A stretch of 64,000 bases of DNA from Gammaproteobacteria bacterium (GCA_034522055.1 JAXHLS010000006.1:484116-548115); one strand, 5' to 3'; positions 42,749 to 52,170 are shown, numbered from the stretch's first letter. Program-made: numbers and translations. Notes: generated by a model from the sequence alone, not told the origin.

Positions 42749-43231
42749 ATGAATGTGAATGACTTGATGACCCGGGACCCGGTGACTGTGCGGCCGGAGC
42801 TTCCGGTCGAGGCCATCGTGGACCTGCTCGTGGACCGTGGCATCAACGGCGTACCGGTGGTGGATGACAAGGGCGCACTGCTGGGCATGGTGACCACGGG
42901 TGATCTCATCCACCGTGTCGCCGATGAGCGCCTCGATGACCCGGGCCCCATCTGGCGAGAGTCCTTTTACAAATCGGTCTTTAGCGGGACCGAGGCGGAA
43001 CCGAACCCCGCGCAAGGCACCACGGCCGCGGAGGTGATGACCCCCGATCCCGCCTATGTGGCACCATCCGACGACATGGCCGTGGCCGCGCGTCTGCTGA
43101 TCGAGCATCGTGTGAACTCGCTGCCCGTGCTCGACGCCGGCCGGGTGGTGGGCCTGGTGTCCCGCCTCGATCTGCTGCGCTGCCTGCGGGGGCATCCCGA
43201 TTGCTGCAATCCCTTCAAGCGGCATGACTGA
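42749..43231 (+). CDS. Tandem CBS-domain protein of the ars operon
   Basis: A 160-residue protein made of two CBS motifs: residues ~1-58 (DLMTRDPVTVRPELPVEAIV, NGVPVVDDKGALLGMVTTGD) and ~92-150 (VMTPDPAYVAPSDDMAVAAR, NSLPVLDAGRVVGLVSRLD). CBS pairs bind adenine nucleotides and tune partner proteins. CBS genes between arsA and arsB occur in other ars operons and are thought to modulate the pump, though the mechanism is not settled. GGGGGAAA precedes the ATG; the 132 bases before it hold no gene. Confidence 0.85.
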   Translation: MNVNDLMTRDPVTVRPELPVEAIVDLLVDRGINGVPVVDDKGALLGMVTTGDLIHRVADERLDDPGPIWRESFYKSVFSGTEAEPNPAQGTTAAEVMTPDPAYVAPSDDMAVAARLLIEHRVNSLPVLDAGRVVGLVSRLDLLRCLRGHPDCCNPFKRHD

Positions 43232-43280
43232 TGCCCCTCTACCCTCCGGTTTTTCCCTCCAATCCAATTAAGGATCCGTC

Positions 43281-44573
43281 ATGCTTCTGACCGCCCTGGT
43301 TATCTTCGTGGCCACCATCGCCCTGGTGATCTGGCAGCCCAGGGGGCTGGGGATCGGCTGGTCCGCCCTGGGCGGCGCCGCCATCGCCCTGGCCACCGGC
43401 GTGGTGAGTTTGTCGGATGTCCCCATCGTGGTGGACATCGTCTGGAACGCGACCCTGACCTTCGTGTTTATCATCATCATCTCACTGCTGCTGGACGAGG
43501 CCGGATTCTTCGAATGGGCGGCGTTGCACGTGGCCCGCTGGGGTCAGGGCAACGGCCTGCGGCTGTATGGATTCATCGTGCTGCTGGGGGCAGCAGTGGC
43601 GGCCATGTTCGCCAACGATGGCGCCGCGCTGATGCTGACCCCCATCGTACTGGAGATCGTGCGGGCCCTGGGGTTCGGTCCGGTGGCGGCCGTGGCCTTC
43701 GTGGTGGCGGCGGGTTTCATCGCCGACACCGCCAGCCTGCCCCTGGTGATCTCCAATCTGGTGAATATCGTGTCGGCAGACTTCTTCGGCATCGGCTTCG
43801 TCGAGTACGCGACCGTGATGGTGGTGGTGAATGTGGTGTCGGTAGCGGCTTCACTGGTGGTCCTGATGCTGTTCTTCCGCAAGCAGATTCCGCTGCGCTA
43901 TGACTACACCCAGTTGCGCCGGCCGCACGAGGTCATCAAGGATCCGGCCGTATTCCGTACCGGCTGGTGGGTGCTCGGCCTGCTGCTGTTCAGCTTCCTG
44001 GTGCTCGAGCCCCAGGGTGTGCCCATCTCGGCCATCGTCGGCGTGGGCGCGGCCATACTCCTGGCCGTAGCGGCGCGCGGCCACGCCATTTCCACCAGAC
44101 GCGTCATCAAGACCGCGCCCTGGCAGATCGTGATCTTCTCCATCGGCATGTACCTGGTGGTCTACGGACTGCGCAACGCCGGGGTCACTGCCGACATCGC
44201 GCGGATGCTCGATGGGGTCGGCGATTACGGCGTAACCACGGCGGCGCTGGCGACCGGCTTCATCGCCGCGTTCCTGTCCTCGGTGATGAACAACATGCCG
44301 GCGGTGATGGTGGTGGCCCTGTCCATCGACGACGCGAACGTGAGCGGCCTGATAAAGGAGGCCATGATCTACGCCAACATCATCGGCTCCGACCTGGGTC
44401 CGAAGATCACCCCTATCGGCAGCCTGGCGACCCTGCTGTGGCTGCACGTGCTGGCACGCAAGGGCATCGTCATCACCTGGAAGCAGTATTTCCTCATCGG
44501 CATCGTGATCACACCCCCGGTACTCCTGGTGACGCTGCTGGGCCTGTCCGGCTGGCTGCAATTCCTGAGGTGA
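43281..44573 (+). CDS. arsB: Arsenite efflux permease ArsB
   Basis: A 430-residue integral membrane protein close to E. coli ArsB in length and sequence: [74 protein letters not shown] and [12 protein letters not shown] are near-identical family blocks. About 10-12 helices are visible. ArsB exports arsenite alone or, with ArsA, as an ATP-driven pump. Last gene of the operon; no terminator is evident in the 183 bases before gltB, where I see only a short palindrome at 44663-44673. Confidence 0.96.
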   Translation: MLLTALVIFVATIALVIWQPRGLGIGWSALGGAAIALATGVVSLSDVPIVVDIVWNATLTFVFIIIISLLLDEAGFFEWAALHVARWGQGNGLRLYGFIVLLGAAVAAMFANDGAALMLTPIVLEIVRALGFGPVAAVAFVVAAGFIADTASLPLVISNLVNIVSADFFGIGFVEYATVMVVVNVVSVAASLVVLMLFFRKQIPLRYDYTQLRRPHEVIKDPAVFRTGWWVLGLLLFSFLVLEPQGVPISAIVGVGAAILLAVAARGHAISTRRVIKTAPWQIVIFSIGMYLVVYGLRNAGVTADIARMLDGVGDYGVTTAALATGFIAAFLSSVMNNMPAVMVVALSIDDANVSGLIKEAMIYANIIGSDLGPKITPIGSLATLLWLHVLARKGIVITWKQYFLIGIVITPPVLLVTLLGLSGWLQFLR

Positions 44574-44756
44574 TCGCTGTGGGGATTACCCCAGGGCTGG
44601 ACCGCGGGTGCGCCGCGCCTGATCCGCTCTATGGGGCATCATGTACATTCCGACAATGCCTTGAGGAATCCTCGGTGAATTGATTCAGGGCTCGTTGGGG
44701 GGCAAAGTGGACACCGAGGCTCTATGCCTCCCGACAGGTCTGGTTGGAGCCTGGAT

Positions 44757-47700
44757 ATGACAGCGTCCCAGAATTCACGCCCACCGACACCGACCGGGGC
44801 ATTGGAAACCGAGGAGTATTTGCGCGCGGCCAATCATTCGAGCTGTGGCGTGGGGGTACTGGCGGATCTCGATGGCAAACCCAGCCATGGACTGGTGCTT
44901 AACGGCCTGGAGTGCCTGCGAAACCTCGACCATCGAGGGGCACGCGGTGCCGAGGAGAACACCGGCGATGGCGCCGGCATGCTGCTGCAGAAGCCCCATC
45001 GCTTCTTCCGGGAGGTGGTGCCCGGGCTGGATGAGTGCGACGGCTATGGGATCGGCCAGGTATTCATGCCCCGCGACGCCGATCAACGGGCCGCCCTGCG
45101 GGCCCTCGTGGCGGACCGCTGCCGCGCCAGGGGCTTCGACCTGGTCGCCTGGCGCGAGGTGCCCACGGATAACCATGGCCTGGGGCAGACGGCCCGCGAC
45201 AGCGAGCCGGTGACTCAGCAGTTCTTCGTCCGGCCGCGGGAGCCCCTCGAGCCCTCAGAGCTGGATATCAGGCTCTACGTCCTGCGGCGCGAGATCGAGA
45301 ACGAGGCCCTCTACCGGAGGCTGGTGGGCTTCGGTGGGGAGGTCTTCTACGTCTGCTCCCTGTCGCGCACCACGGTGGTCTACAAGGGTCTGCTGACCTG
45401 CCCGCAGCTCGAGGCCTATTATCCGGACCTGACGGATCGGCGGGTCACCTCGGCCCTGGTCCTGGTTCATGCGCGTTTCTCCACCAACACCCTGGGCGCC
45501 TGGGACCTCGCCCATCCCTACCGCCACCTCGTGCACAACGGGGAGATCAATACCCTGCGCGGCAACCAGAACTGGATGCGGGCCCGCGAGGCGACCCTCG
45601 CCTCGCCCCGTTTTGGCGCCGACATCGAACGCATCAAGCCTTTCACCGGGGAAGGACTCAGCGACAGCGCCCAACTGGATAACGTGCTGGAGCTGCTGGT
45701 GGTTGGCGGTCGCAGCCTGCCCCATGCCCTGCGCATGCTCATCCCCGAGGCGTGGGAACAGGACCCTCACATGGACCCGGCGCGCCGTGCCTTCTATGCC
45801 TATCACGGCGCCCTGATGGAACCCTGGGACGGGCCCGCCCTGGTGGTGGCCACGGACGGCGAACGCGTCGCGGCCGCCCTGGATCGCAATGGACTCAGGC
45901 CCTGCCGCTACAGCATCACCCGCGATCGGCGCCTCATCATGGCGAGCGAGAGCGGCGTGGTGGATGTGCCCGCCTGCGATGTGCTCCAGAGGGGCCGGCT
46001 GAAACCGGGGGCACTGTTCGTTCTGGACCCCGCACGCGGCGGCATCGTTGCCGAAGACCACGTATTCGCGGAGCTGGCCCGGCGTCCCTACGGGGCCTGG
46101 CTCGAGGGCCAGCGGCTGTCCCTGGCGGACCTGGTCGACCCGTTGGCGGCGGACATCCACCTGCCGCCCCTCGAGCGCCCCCTGGACGAATACCAGCGGG
46201 CCTGCGGTCACACCCTGGAGGACCTGCGGGTCCTGGTACAGGCCATGGCCGCCAACGGCAAGGATCCCATCGGGGCCATGGGCAACGATACCCCGCCGGC
46301 GGTGCTGTCATCCCGGCGACGCCCCCTCAGCCATTACTTCCTGCAGCAGTTCGCCCAGGTCTCGAATCCACCCCTGGACTACATCCGCGAGGCTCTGGTG
46401 ACGTCCCTCGCCGATGCCATCGGCCCCCGGGAGAATCTGCTGGCGGAAACCCCCGGCCACTGCCGGCAGCTGTACCTCGAGTCGCCGATCCTCAGCGGCC
46501 CGCAGCTGCGGGCCATCGAGCACATGGACCACGATGGTCTGCGCAGCCGCCCCATCGACATCACCTGCCCCCGGGGCCAACCCATGGTCACAGCCATCCT
46601 GACGATGCGCCGCGCCGTCGTTCAGGCCATCGGCGAGGGCTGCGGGATCCTGTTGCTGAGGGACCACGCCATCGGTCCGGGGCGCGTCGCCATCCCGAGC
46701 CTGCTGGCGGTGTCGGCCCTGCACCATCATCTCATTCGCCAGGGCCTGAGGACCCGTGCCGCCCTCGTGATCGATGCCGGCGAGCCCCATACGGTGCACG
46801 ATTTCTGCACCCTCATCGGTTACGGGGTGGATGCGGTGCACCCCTGGCTGGCCTACGGGGGCATTGCCGACATGGTGGCCAGGGGCCTCATCGCGGGCGC
46901 TACCGGCCAGGCCCTGGCCCAGTATCGCCGGGCCCTCGAGGGCGGCATCCTCAAGGTGATGTCGAAGATGGGCATCTCGACCCTGCAGGGTTACAAAGGG
47001 GCGCAGATCTTCGAGTCGATGGGGCTGGACCACGAGTTCGTCGACGCATACTTCAGCGGCACGACGGCTCATGTTCCGGGGGTGGGCCTTAACGAGGTTG
47101 AACAGCAAACCCTGGACACCCATGCGATCGCGTTCGGTACCCGCGTCCCCGGCAATCTGCCCCTCGACCCGGGTGGTCAGTTCTACTGGCGTCGCGACGG
47201 GGAACGGCATCACTGGAACCCCTACACCATCGGCAAGCTGCAGCAGGCGGCGCGCGGCAACGATGCCAGCGCCTATGAAGACTTCACCCGCTATGCCAGC
47301 CAGGTGGATGGTGGGCTGCAGAACCTGCGGGGCCTGCTGGAGTTCGTCACCCCGGACGCCGCGGCCATTCCCCTCGATACGGTGGAGCCGGTGGAGTCCA
47401 TCATGACACGTTTCTCCACCGGCTCCATGTCCTTCGGCGCCCTGAGCCAGGAGGCCCATGAGGCCCTCGCCATCGCCATGCACCGCATCGGTGGCAAGTC
47501 CGGGACGGGAGAAGGCGGCGAGCAGGCCGAACGCTTCGGCACGGAGCGCGAGTGCTCCATGAAGCAGGTGGCGAGCGGCCGCTTCGGCGTCACCGCCCAT
47601 TACCTGGCGCGGGCCCGCCAGATCGAGATCAAGATGGCCCAGGGGTCCAAGCCCGGAGAGGGCGGCGAGCTCCCCGGCGACAAGGTGGACGAAGGCATCG

Positions 47701-49295
47701 CCCGGGTTCGCTTCACGGTGCCCGGGGTCGGCCTGATCTCGCCGCCGCCCCATCACGACATCTATTCCATCGAGGACCTGCAGCAGCTCATCCACGACCT
47801 GAAGTGTGCCAATCCGAGCGCGGAGATCCACGTCAAGCTGGTGGCCAAGGCCAATGTCGGCACCATCGCCGCCGGCGTCGCCAAGGCACGTGCCGACGCG
47901 GTACTGATCAGCGGTGATTCCGGAGGCACGGGGGCCTCGCTGAAGACCTCCATCAAGCACGCCGGCGCGCCCTGGGAATTCGGGCTGGCGGAGACCCAGC
48001 GGGTGCTGCTGGCCAACCGCCTGCGCTCCCGTATCACGGTGCGTGCCGACGGGGGCCTGCTGACCGGTCGCGACGTGGTGATCGCGGCCCTGCTGGGGGC
48101 GGAGGAGTACGGCTTCGGCACGGCGCCGCTGGTGGCCCTCGGCTGCATCATGCTGCGCAAGTGTCACTGCAATACCTGCTCGGTGGGCATCGCCACCCAG
48201 GACCCGCGCCTGCGGGAACGCTTCCAGGGCCGCGCCGAGCATGTGGTCAACTACCTGCGCTTCGTCGCCGGCGAGGTGCGTGAACACATGGCGGCCCTCG
48301 GCTTTCGCCGCATGGACGACATGAGCGGGCGGGTGGACAGGCTGCGGGCGAAGCGGGTTGCTCATCCCAAGGGCATCCATCCTGATGTGTCCGAACTGCT
48401 ACGGCGCATGAAGTCCGAGGATGCGCCGCGCCGCACCCGCGCCCAGGATCACGGCCTGGACCGGAAGATCGATCACCGGATCATCGCGCAGGCGCGGCCG
48501 GCCCTGGAGGAGCGCCGGCCGGTGGAGATCGCGGTCGAACTGTGCAACCGCGACCGCACCTTCGGTACGCTCCTGAGCCACGAGGTCACCCGCCGCCACG
48601 GCGCCGAGGGCCTGCCGCCGGGGACCATCAACCTGCGCTGCACGGGCACCGCCGGACAGAGTCTGGGGGCCTTCCTGTGCCGCGGCATCGGGCTGCACCT
48701 CGAGGGCGACGCGAACGACTACGCCGGCAAGGGGCTCTCGGGCGGGCTGCTCAGCGTCCGCACACCGGCGGACGCCGGATACGCGGCGGCGGAAAACACC
48801 ATCGTCGGCAACGTCGTCCTGTTCGGCGCCACCGCCGGTGAGGCCTATTTCAACGGCCGCGGTGCGGAACGCTTCTGCGTGCGCAACTCCGGGGCGCTCG
48901 GCGTCGTCGAAGGGGTGGGCGACCATGGCTGTGAATACATGACCGGGGGGGTTGCCGTGATCCTGGGGCCCATAGGCAGGAACTTCGGCGCCGGCATGAG
49001 CGGCGGCGAGGCCTATATCTTCGATGAGGAGAGGCTGGCGGAACGGCATCTGAACGCGGATGGGAGACGCATCGAGCCCCTGCAGGACTCGCGGGATCAG
49101 GAACTCGTGCGGCGCCTGCTGGAGAACCATGTCGGCTATACGGGCAGCAGCAAGGCGGCGCGGATCCTGGAGGATTGGGAAGGCTCCCTCGGGACTTTCG
49201 TAAAAGTGGTAGCCGACGCCTACGCCGATGCCGTCGCCCGCCACCTGGCCAGCGGCCAGGATATCCGCATCAAGCCGCCACGGCGGGCCGCCTGA
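44757..49295 (+). CDS. gltB: Glutamate synthase large subunit
   Basis: 1512 residues from the ATG at 44757; 44724 would add eleven. It transfers the amide of glutamine to 2-oxoglutarate using NADPH. The propeptide ends before the catalytic cysteine C30 (NHSSCGVGV), the class II glutaminase nucleophile exposed after processing. Then come the GATase domain, a central domain, the FMN-binding synthase domain (STGSMSFGALSQEAHEALA, GEGGEQAERFG) and the [3Fe-4S] ligands C1130, C1136 and C1141 (C-x5-C-x4-C). The C-terminal beta-helix domain is rich in Gly-rich GxxxG turns. gltD follows 11 bases later. Confidence 0.97.
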   Translation: MTASQNSRPPTPTGALETEEYLRAANHSSCGVGVLADLDGKPSHGLVLNGLECLRNLDHRGARGAEENTGDGAGMLLQKPHRFFREVVPGLDECDGYGIGQVFMPRDADQRAALRALVADRCRARGFDLVAWREVPTDNHGLGQTARDSEPVTQQFFVRPREPLEPSELDIRLYVLRREIENEALYRRLVGFGGEVFYVCSLSRTTVVYKGLLTCPQLEAYYPDLTDRRVTSALVLVHARFSTNTLGAWDLAHPYRHLVHNGEINTLRGNQNWMRAREATLASPRFGADIERIKPFTGEGLSDSAQLDNVLELLVVGGRSLPHALRMLIPEAWEQDPHMDPARRAFYAYHGALMEPWDGPALVVATDGERVAAALDRNGLRPCRYSITRDRRLIMASESGVVDVPACDVLQRGRLKPGALFVLDPARGGIVAEDHVFAELARRPYGAWLEGQRLSLADLVDPLAADIHLPPLERPLDEYQRACGHTLEDLRVLVQAMAANGKDPIGAMGNDTPPAVLSSRRRPLSHYFLQQFAQVSNPPLDYIREALVTSLADAIGPRENLLAETPGHCRQLYLESPILSGPQLRAIEHMDHDGLRSRPIDITCPRGQPMVTAILTMRRAVVQAIGEGCGILLLRDHAIGPGRVAIPSLLAVSALHHHLIRQGLRTRAALVIDAGEPHTVHDFCTLIGYGVDAVHPWLAYGGIADMVARGLIAGATGQALAQYRRALEGGILKVMSKMGISTLQGYKGAQIFESMGLDHEFVDAYFSGTTAHVPGVGLNEVEQQTLDTHAIAFGTRVPGNLPLDPGGQFYWRRDGERHHWNPYTIGKLQQAARGNDASAYEDFTRYASQVDGGLQNLRGLLEFVTPDAAAIPLDTVEPVESIMTRFSTGSMSFGALSQEAHEALAIAMHRIGGKSGTGEGGEQAERFGTERECSMKQVASGRFGVTAHYLARARQIEIKMAQGSKPGEGGELPGDKVDEGIARVRFTVPGVGLISPPPHHDIYSIEDLQQLIHDLKCANPSAEIHVKLVAKANVGTIAAGVAKARADAVLISGDSGGTGASLKTSIKHAGAPWEFGLAETQRVLLANRLRSRITVRADGGLLTGRDVVIAALLGAEEYGFGTAPLVALGCIMLRKCHCNTCSVGIATQDPRLRERFQGRAEHVVNYLRFVAGEVREHMAALGFRRMDDMSGRVDRLRAKRVAHPKGIHPDVSELLRRMKSEDAPRRTRAQDHGLDRKIDHRIIAQARPALEERRPVEIAVELCNRDRTFGTLLSHEVTRRHGAEGLPPGTINLRCTGTAGQSLGAFLCRGIGLHLEGDANDYAGKGLSGGLLSVRTPADAGYAAAENTIVGNVVLFGATAGEAYFNGRGAERFCVRNSGALGVVEGVGDHGCEYMTGGVAVILGPIGRNFGAGMSGGEAYIFDEERLAERHLNADGRRIEPLQDSRDQELVRRLLENHVGYTGSSKAARILEDWEGSLGTFVKVVADAYADAVARHLASGQDIRIKPPRRAA

Positions 49296-49306
49296 GGACC
49301 ACCATC

Positions 49307-50794
49307 ATGTCCGAGAATCACCCCGACGGATTCCTGCGTCACCGGCGCCGACCCATCGGCTACCGCGAGGTCCAATCGCGCCTGCGCGACCACCGCCAGA
49401 TCTACCGCTTCGAGTGGAATGAGGCGGAGCTGCGCACCCAGGGACAGCGCTGCATGGACTGCGGCGTGCCTACCTGCATGGGCGGCTGTCCCATCGGCAA
49501 CATCATTCCCGAGTGGAACGACCTCGTCTACCAGGGTCAGTGGGAGGAGGCCCTGGCGCGGCTGCATGCCACCAACAACTTTCCCGAGTTCACCGGCTAC
49601 ACCTGCCCTGCCCCCTGCGAGCCGGCCTGCACCCTCGCGTACAACGACGCCGCCGTGACCATCAAGGACATCGAGCGGGCCATCGTCGACATGGGTTGGA
49701 AAAAAGGCTGGATCATCCCTTGTCCGCCGGCCGTGCGGACCGGGAAGCGGGTGGCCATCGTGGGCAGCGGGCCGGCGGGCCTGGCCGCCGCCCAGCAACT
49801 CAACCGCGCCGGTCACGCCGTCACGGTGTTCGAGCGCGACGACACCATCGGCGGACTGATGGTCTACGGCATCCCCGACTTCAAGTTCGAGAAGCCCATG
49901 GTCGCCAGGCGGGTGCGGCAGCTGCAGGAGGAAGGCATCGAGTTCCACACGGGCGTCAACGTCGGGGTGGACGTGTCCCTGGCGGATCTGCAGTCCCGCT
50001 TCGATGCCGTGTGCCTCGCCATTGGCGCCCTGCGCCAGCGCGACGTGCCGGTGCCGGGGCGTGATTTGATGGGTGTGGTGTACGGCATGGCGTATCTCAC
50101 CGCCGAGAACCGGCGCCAGGCCGGGCGGCCCGTGAACGGCGCCGCCCATGCCCGCGGCAAGCGTGTGGTGGTGCTCGGCGGGGGCGACACCGGCGCCGAC
50201 TGCGTCGCCACGGCTCACCGACAGGGCGCGCGGGAGGTACTCCAGTTGAGCATCAATCCGCGCCCCCCGGAGGAACGGCCGGCGGACAACCCGTGGCCGC
50301 AGCAACCCCAGACCTATCGGCATACCTACGCCCTGGAGGAAGGCGGGGAAGAGGCCTTCAGCCTCAACGTCGCCGGCTTCATCGACAGCGACGGGGATGG
50401 CCGAGTAAACCACATCGAGGCCGAGCGGGTCGACTGGAAGCGCGACCGGCACGGCCGGCGCATCGAAAAGATCGTGCAGGAGAGCGGCATCGAGATCCCG
50501 GCCGATCTGGTGCTCATCGCCATCGGCTTCGAAGGTCCGGAGGTGGAACTCCTCCGGGAGGCGCGCCTGACCCTGAGCGGGGACGAGGCCCTGGAGACCG
50601 ATGCCCGGAAGATGTCGGCCATCCCCGGGGTGTTCGTGGCCGGCGATGCCCGGCGCGGTCAGTCCATCGTCGTGTGGGCCATCGGCGAGGGACGCGATGT
50701 GGCCCGGCATATCGATGTCTGGCTGATGGGGAAATCCCGCCTGCCGCCCAGCCTGGAGACCCCCAACCCCCCCAGCCCGCCGCGCGGTCTGTGA
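49307..50794 (+). CDS. gltD: Glutamate synthase small subunit
   Basis: 495 residues from the ATG at 49307. The N-terminal iron-sulfur domain has CMDCGVPTCMGGCPIGN and CPAPCEPACTLAYND, ligands for two [4Fe-4S] clusters. The FAD/NAD(P) folds follow: VAIVGSGPAGLAAAQQL, VVVLGGGDTGADCVATA and the C-terminal VFVAGDARRGQSIVVWAIGE. It passes electrons from NADPH to the large subunit. Transcribed with gltB. Confidence 0.97.
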   Translation: MSENHPDGFLRHRRRPIGYREVQSRLRDHRQIYRFEWNEAELRTQGQRCMDCGVPTCMGGCPIGNIIPEWNDLVYQGQWEEALARLHATNNFPEFTGYTCPAPCEPACTLAYNDAAVTIKDIERAIVDMGWKKGWIIPCPPAVRTGKRVAIVGSGPAGLAAAQQLNRAGHAVTVFERDDTIGGLMVYGIPDFKFEKPMVARRVRQLQEEGIEFHTGVNVGVDVSLADLQSRFDAVCLAIGALRQRDVPVPGRDLMGVVYGMAYLTAENRRQAGRPVNGAAHARGKRVVVLGGGDTGADCVATAHRQGAREVLQLSINPRPPEERPADNPWPQQPQTYRHTYALEEGGEEAFSLNVAGFIDSDGDGRVNHIEAERVDWKRDRHGRRIEKIVQESGIEIPADLVLIAIGFEGPEVELLREARLTLSGDEALETDARKMSAIPGVFVAGDARRGQSIVVWAIGEGRDVARHIDVWLMGKSRLPPSLETPNPPSPPRGL

Positions 50795-51173
50795 TGCCCC
50801 ACGCCGTTGGGCGGCCATCACGGCCTGGCAGGAGGCCGCGGTCGTGACGCGGCAGCGCCGGGCCGCCAGGGAATCTTACATCTCGTTATATGTTAGTTAA
50901 TGTGAAAGTCGCGAAGCACGAACTCCCCCTCTCCCACTGGGACAAATCCGTCGGGAACGGATTTGAACGCGCCTTGGCGCGGCCCGCAGGGCGCAGGGCA
51001 GGATGCCCGGAGTACAGGGATGGGGTGAGGGAACGAACATGGCGATACGCGCTCCTCTTTCATCATCTTGGGTGGCGCGTATCGCCATGAGAGTTAACGC
51101 CGGTATAACTCCATACGATTCCCCAAATGCCTTTATGTATTTCCTTCACTCCTGAGGGAGGGTACGGCTGCCT
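50795..51173. repeat. Non-coding region with strong inverted repeats
   Basis: No convincing gene. An exact 15-base inverted repeat occurs at 51038-51052 and 51075-51089 (arm CATGGCGATACGCGC) with a 22-base loop. An 8-base perfect hairpin at 50944-50964 (AAATCCGT...ACGGATTT) and a GCGCC-TT-GGCGC palindrome at 50969-50980 lie before it. The string CCCCTCTCCCACT near 50928 and GGGGTGAGGG near 51022 are roughly inverse to each other, so this may be a small inserted repeat element. None of the hairpins has a T-run, so they are not ordinary terminators of gltBD. Confidence 0.5.
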
Positions 51174-51500
51174 ATGAAGACTGCTGTGGATGGCCCGTTC
51201 TGGCTCAACGTCGAGGGCCGGGGCTTTCTCGGCACGGGACGTATCGAGTTACTGGAGCATATCGCTGAGATGGGTTCCATTGCAGCCGCGGCGCAGGCGG
51301 CGGACTCCAGCGTGCTGAACTGCCTGCCGGCCCGGGTGCTCGAGGTCAACGGCGATCCCCACCCCGGGCATGTGCTGGTGCGTCTGGGGCTCCGGGATCA
51401 GATCCTCCTGGCGCGCATCACCCGCCGATCGGTGGAACACCTCGGGCTCGCTCCGGGTATGGCGGTTCATGCCCTGGTCAAGGGCGTGGCAATTACCTGA
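51174..51500 (+). CDS. Truncated ModE-type regulator fused to a TOBE/Mop domain
   Basis: A 108-residue protein. Residues ~8-41 (FWLNVEGRGFLGTGRIELLE, HIAEMGSIAAAAQAA) match the start of the ModE winged helix. Full ModE proteins continue with a recognition helix of the type SYKxAW and a wing. Here the sequence jumps directly into a TOBE/molybdate-binding domain at residues ~44-108 (LNCLPARVLEVNG, LLARITRRSVEHLGLAPGM). The DNA-binding half therefore appears deleted in frame, leaving a mono-TOBE (molbindin-like) protein. It may still bind molybdate or tungstate. No molybdate transport genes are adjacent. Confidence 0.65.
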   Translation: MKTAVDGPFWLNVEGRGFLGTGRIELLEHIAEMGSIAAAAQAADSSVLNCLPARVLEVNGDPHPGHVLVRLGLRDQILLARITRRSVEHLGLAPGMAVHALVKGVAIT

Positions 51501-51525
51501 GGGGGGGGCGTGGGGTGAGCCGGGT

Positions 51526-51975
51526 TGTCGGGATGAATCCCGACCTACAAAAGCGTAACCGCGAAAGACGCGAGTGACGCGAAAAGGGAGAAGGTCAGGG
51601 AGGAGTGGCAGCTTGAAAAGGCGCAGCGGATCCACCGTTTCGGCGTCAGCAGAGCCGACGCACGGGTGGTAATCTTTTCCCATTTCCCATTTCCCCTTTC
51701 CCCTTTCCCATTTCCCCTTTCCCCTTTCCCACTTCCCCTGGGGAGAAGGACAGAGGCGTAGGTCGGCTGCTCCTGGCAGCCGACGGGATCCCGGCGGGTA
51801 GCGGGCGGGATGTCGGTTGCCAGGAGCAACCGACCTACATCCGTGCCGCGGGAACGTGCGGTGGCGGCGTATCTGGCCGGGATGTCGGGATGAATCCCGA
51901 CCTACATTCGTGCCCCGGGAACCGGCGGTGGCGATGTGTCTGTGGGTCGGGCTGTAGGTCGGGCTTTAGCCCGAC
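51526..51975. repeat. Cluster of five small palindromic repeats
   Basis: Five hairpin units of one type occur: 51526-51549 and 51883-51906 share the core GTCGGGATGAATCCCGAC followed by CTACA; 51762-51784 is GTCGGCTGC-n-GCAGCCGAC; 51812-51834 is GTCGGTTGC-n-GCAACCGAC; and 51958-51975 is GTCGGGCTTTAGCCCGAC. All sit beside TAGGT or ACCTA. They belong to a widespread type of intergenic REP-like palindrome. No gene is supported between 51501 and 52099. Confidence 0.7.
51676..51739. repeat. Homopyrimidine tandem repeat tract
   Basis: About 64 bases consist almost only of C and T, with repeated units CCCATTT and CCCCTTT. The opposite strand is homopurine. Such mirror-like tracts can form triplex (H-DNA) structures and vary in repeat number. 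It lies between two of the REP-like palindromes. Open frames across it code for low-complexity peptides and are not genes. Confidence 0.7.
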
Positions 51976-52099
51976 ATCCGGCCGGGCCTTGATTAAGCCT
52001 GTTGAAAAATATACACTTCGCGGCTACTTGGGAATCGCTGCCTAAGGGTAGATCAACGAAGGTCCGAAGGCAGGCGATAAGCGTTCCGCCGGTCAGGAG

Positions 52100-52124
52100 A
52101 AACCCCTCGTCGGGGTTTTTTTTT
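52100..52124 (+). terminator. Intrinsic terminator ending an unidentified transcript
   Basis: Stem AAACCCC / GGGGTTT with a five-base loop (TCGTC), followed by nine T in a row, the form of a Rho-independent terminator. No gene on the plus strand ends just before it. The ~110 bases upstream (51990-52099) could hold a short RNA, but I do not recognise one. Confidence 0.8.
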
Positions 52125-52127
52125 GCC

Positions 52128-52170
52128 GGCCCCGTGGTGAATGCCTTTGCAATGACGTTCACCTGGGGCC
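52128..52170 (+). promoter_or_regulatory. Structured leader hairpin upstream of rimP
   Basis: Two aligned stems, GGCCCC (52128-52133) with GGGGCC (52165-52170) and GGTGAA (52136-52141) with TTCACC (52158-52163), form a long interrupted hairpin. It lies between two terminators and upstream of rimP, so it probably belongs to the leader of the rimP-nusA-infB transcript. Confidence 0.5.

Noticed and set aside
46308-48380. 690-codon open frame on the minus strand opposite gltB
   Set aside because: It lies fully antisense to a clear gltB and has no family-like motif; long antisense frames are expected in high-GC coding DNA.
50890-51090. 66-codon frame between gltD and the ModE-like gene
   Set aside because: It translates the inverted-repeat element and has no motif or ribosome site.
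51676-51975. CRISPR array
   Set aside because: The repeats are tiny palindromes and a C/T tract with irregular spacing, without equal spacers or cas genes.
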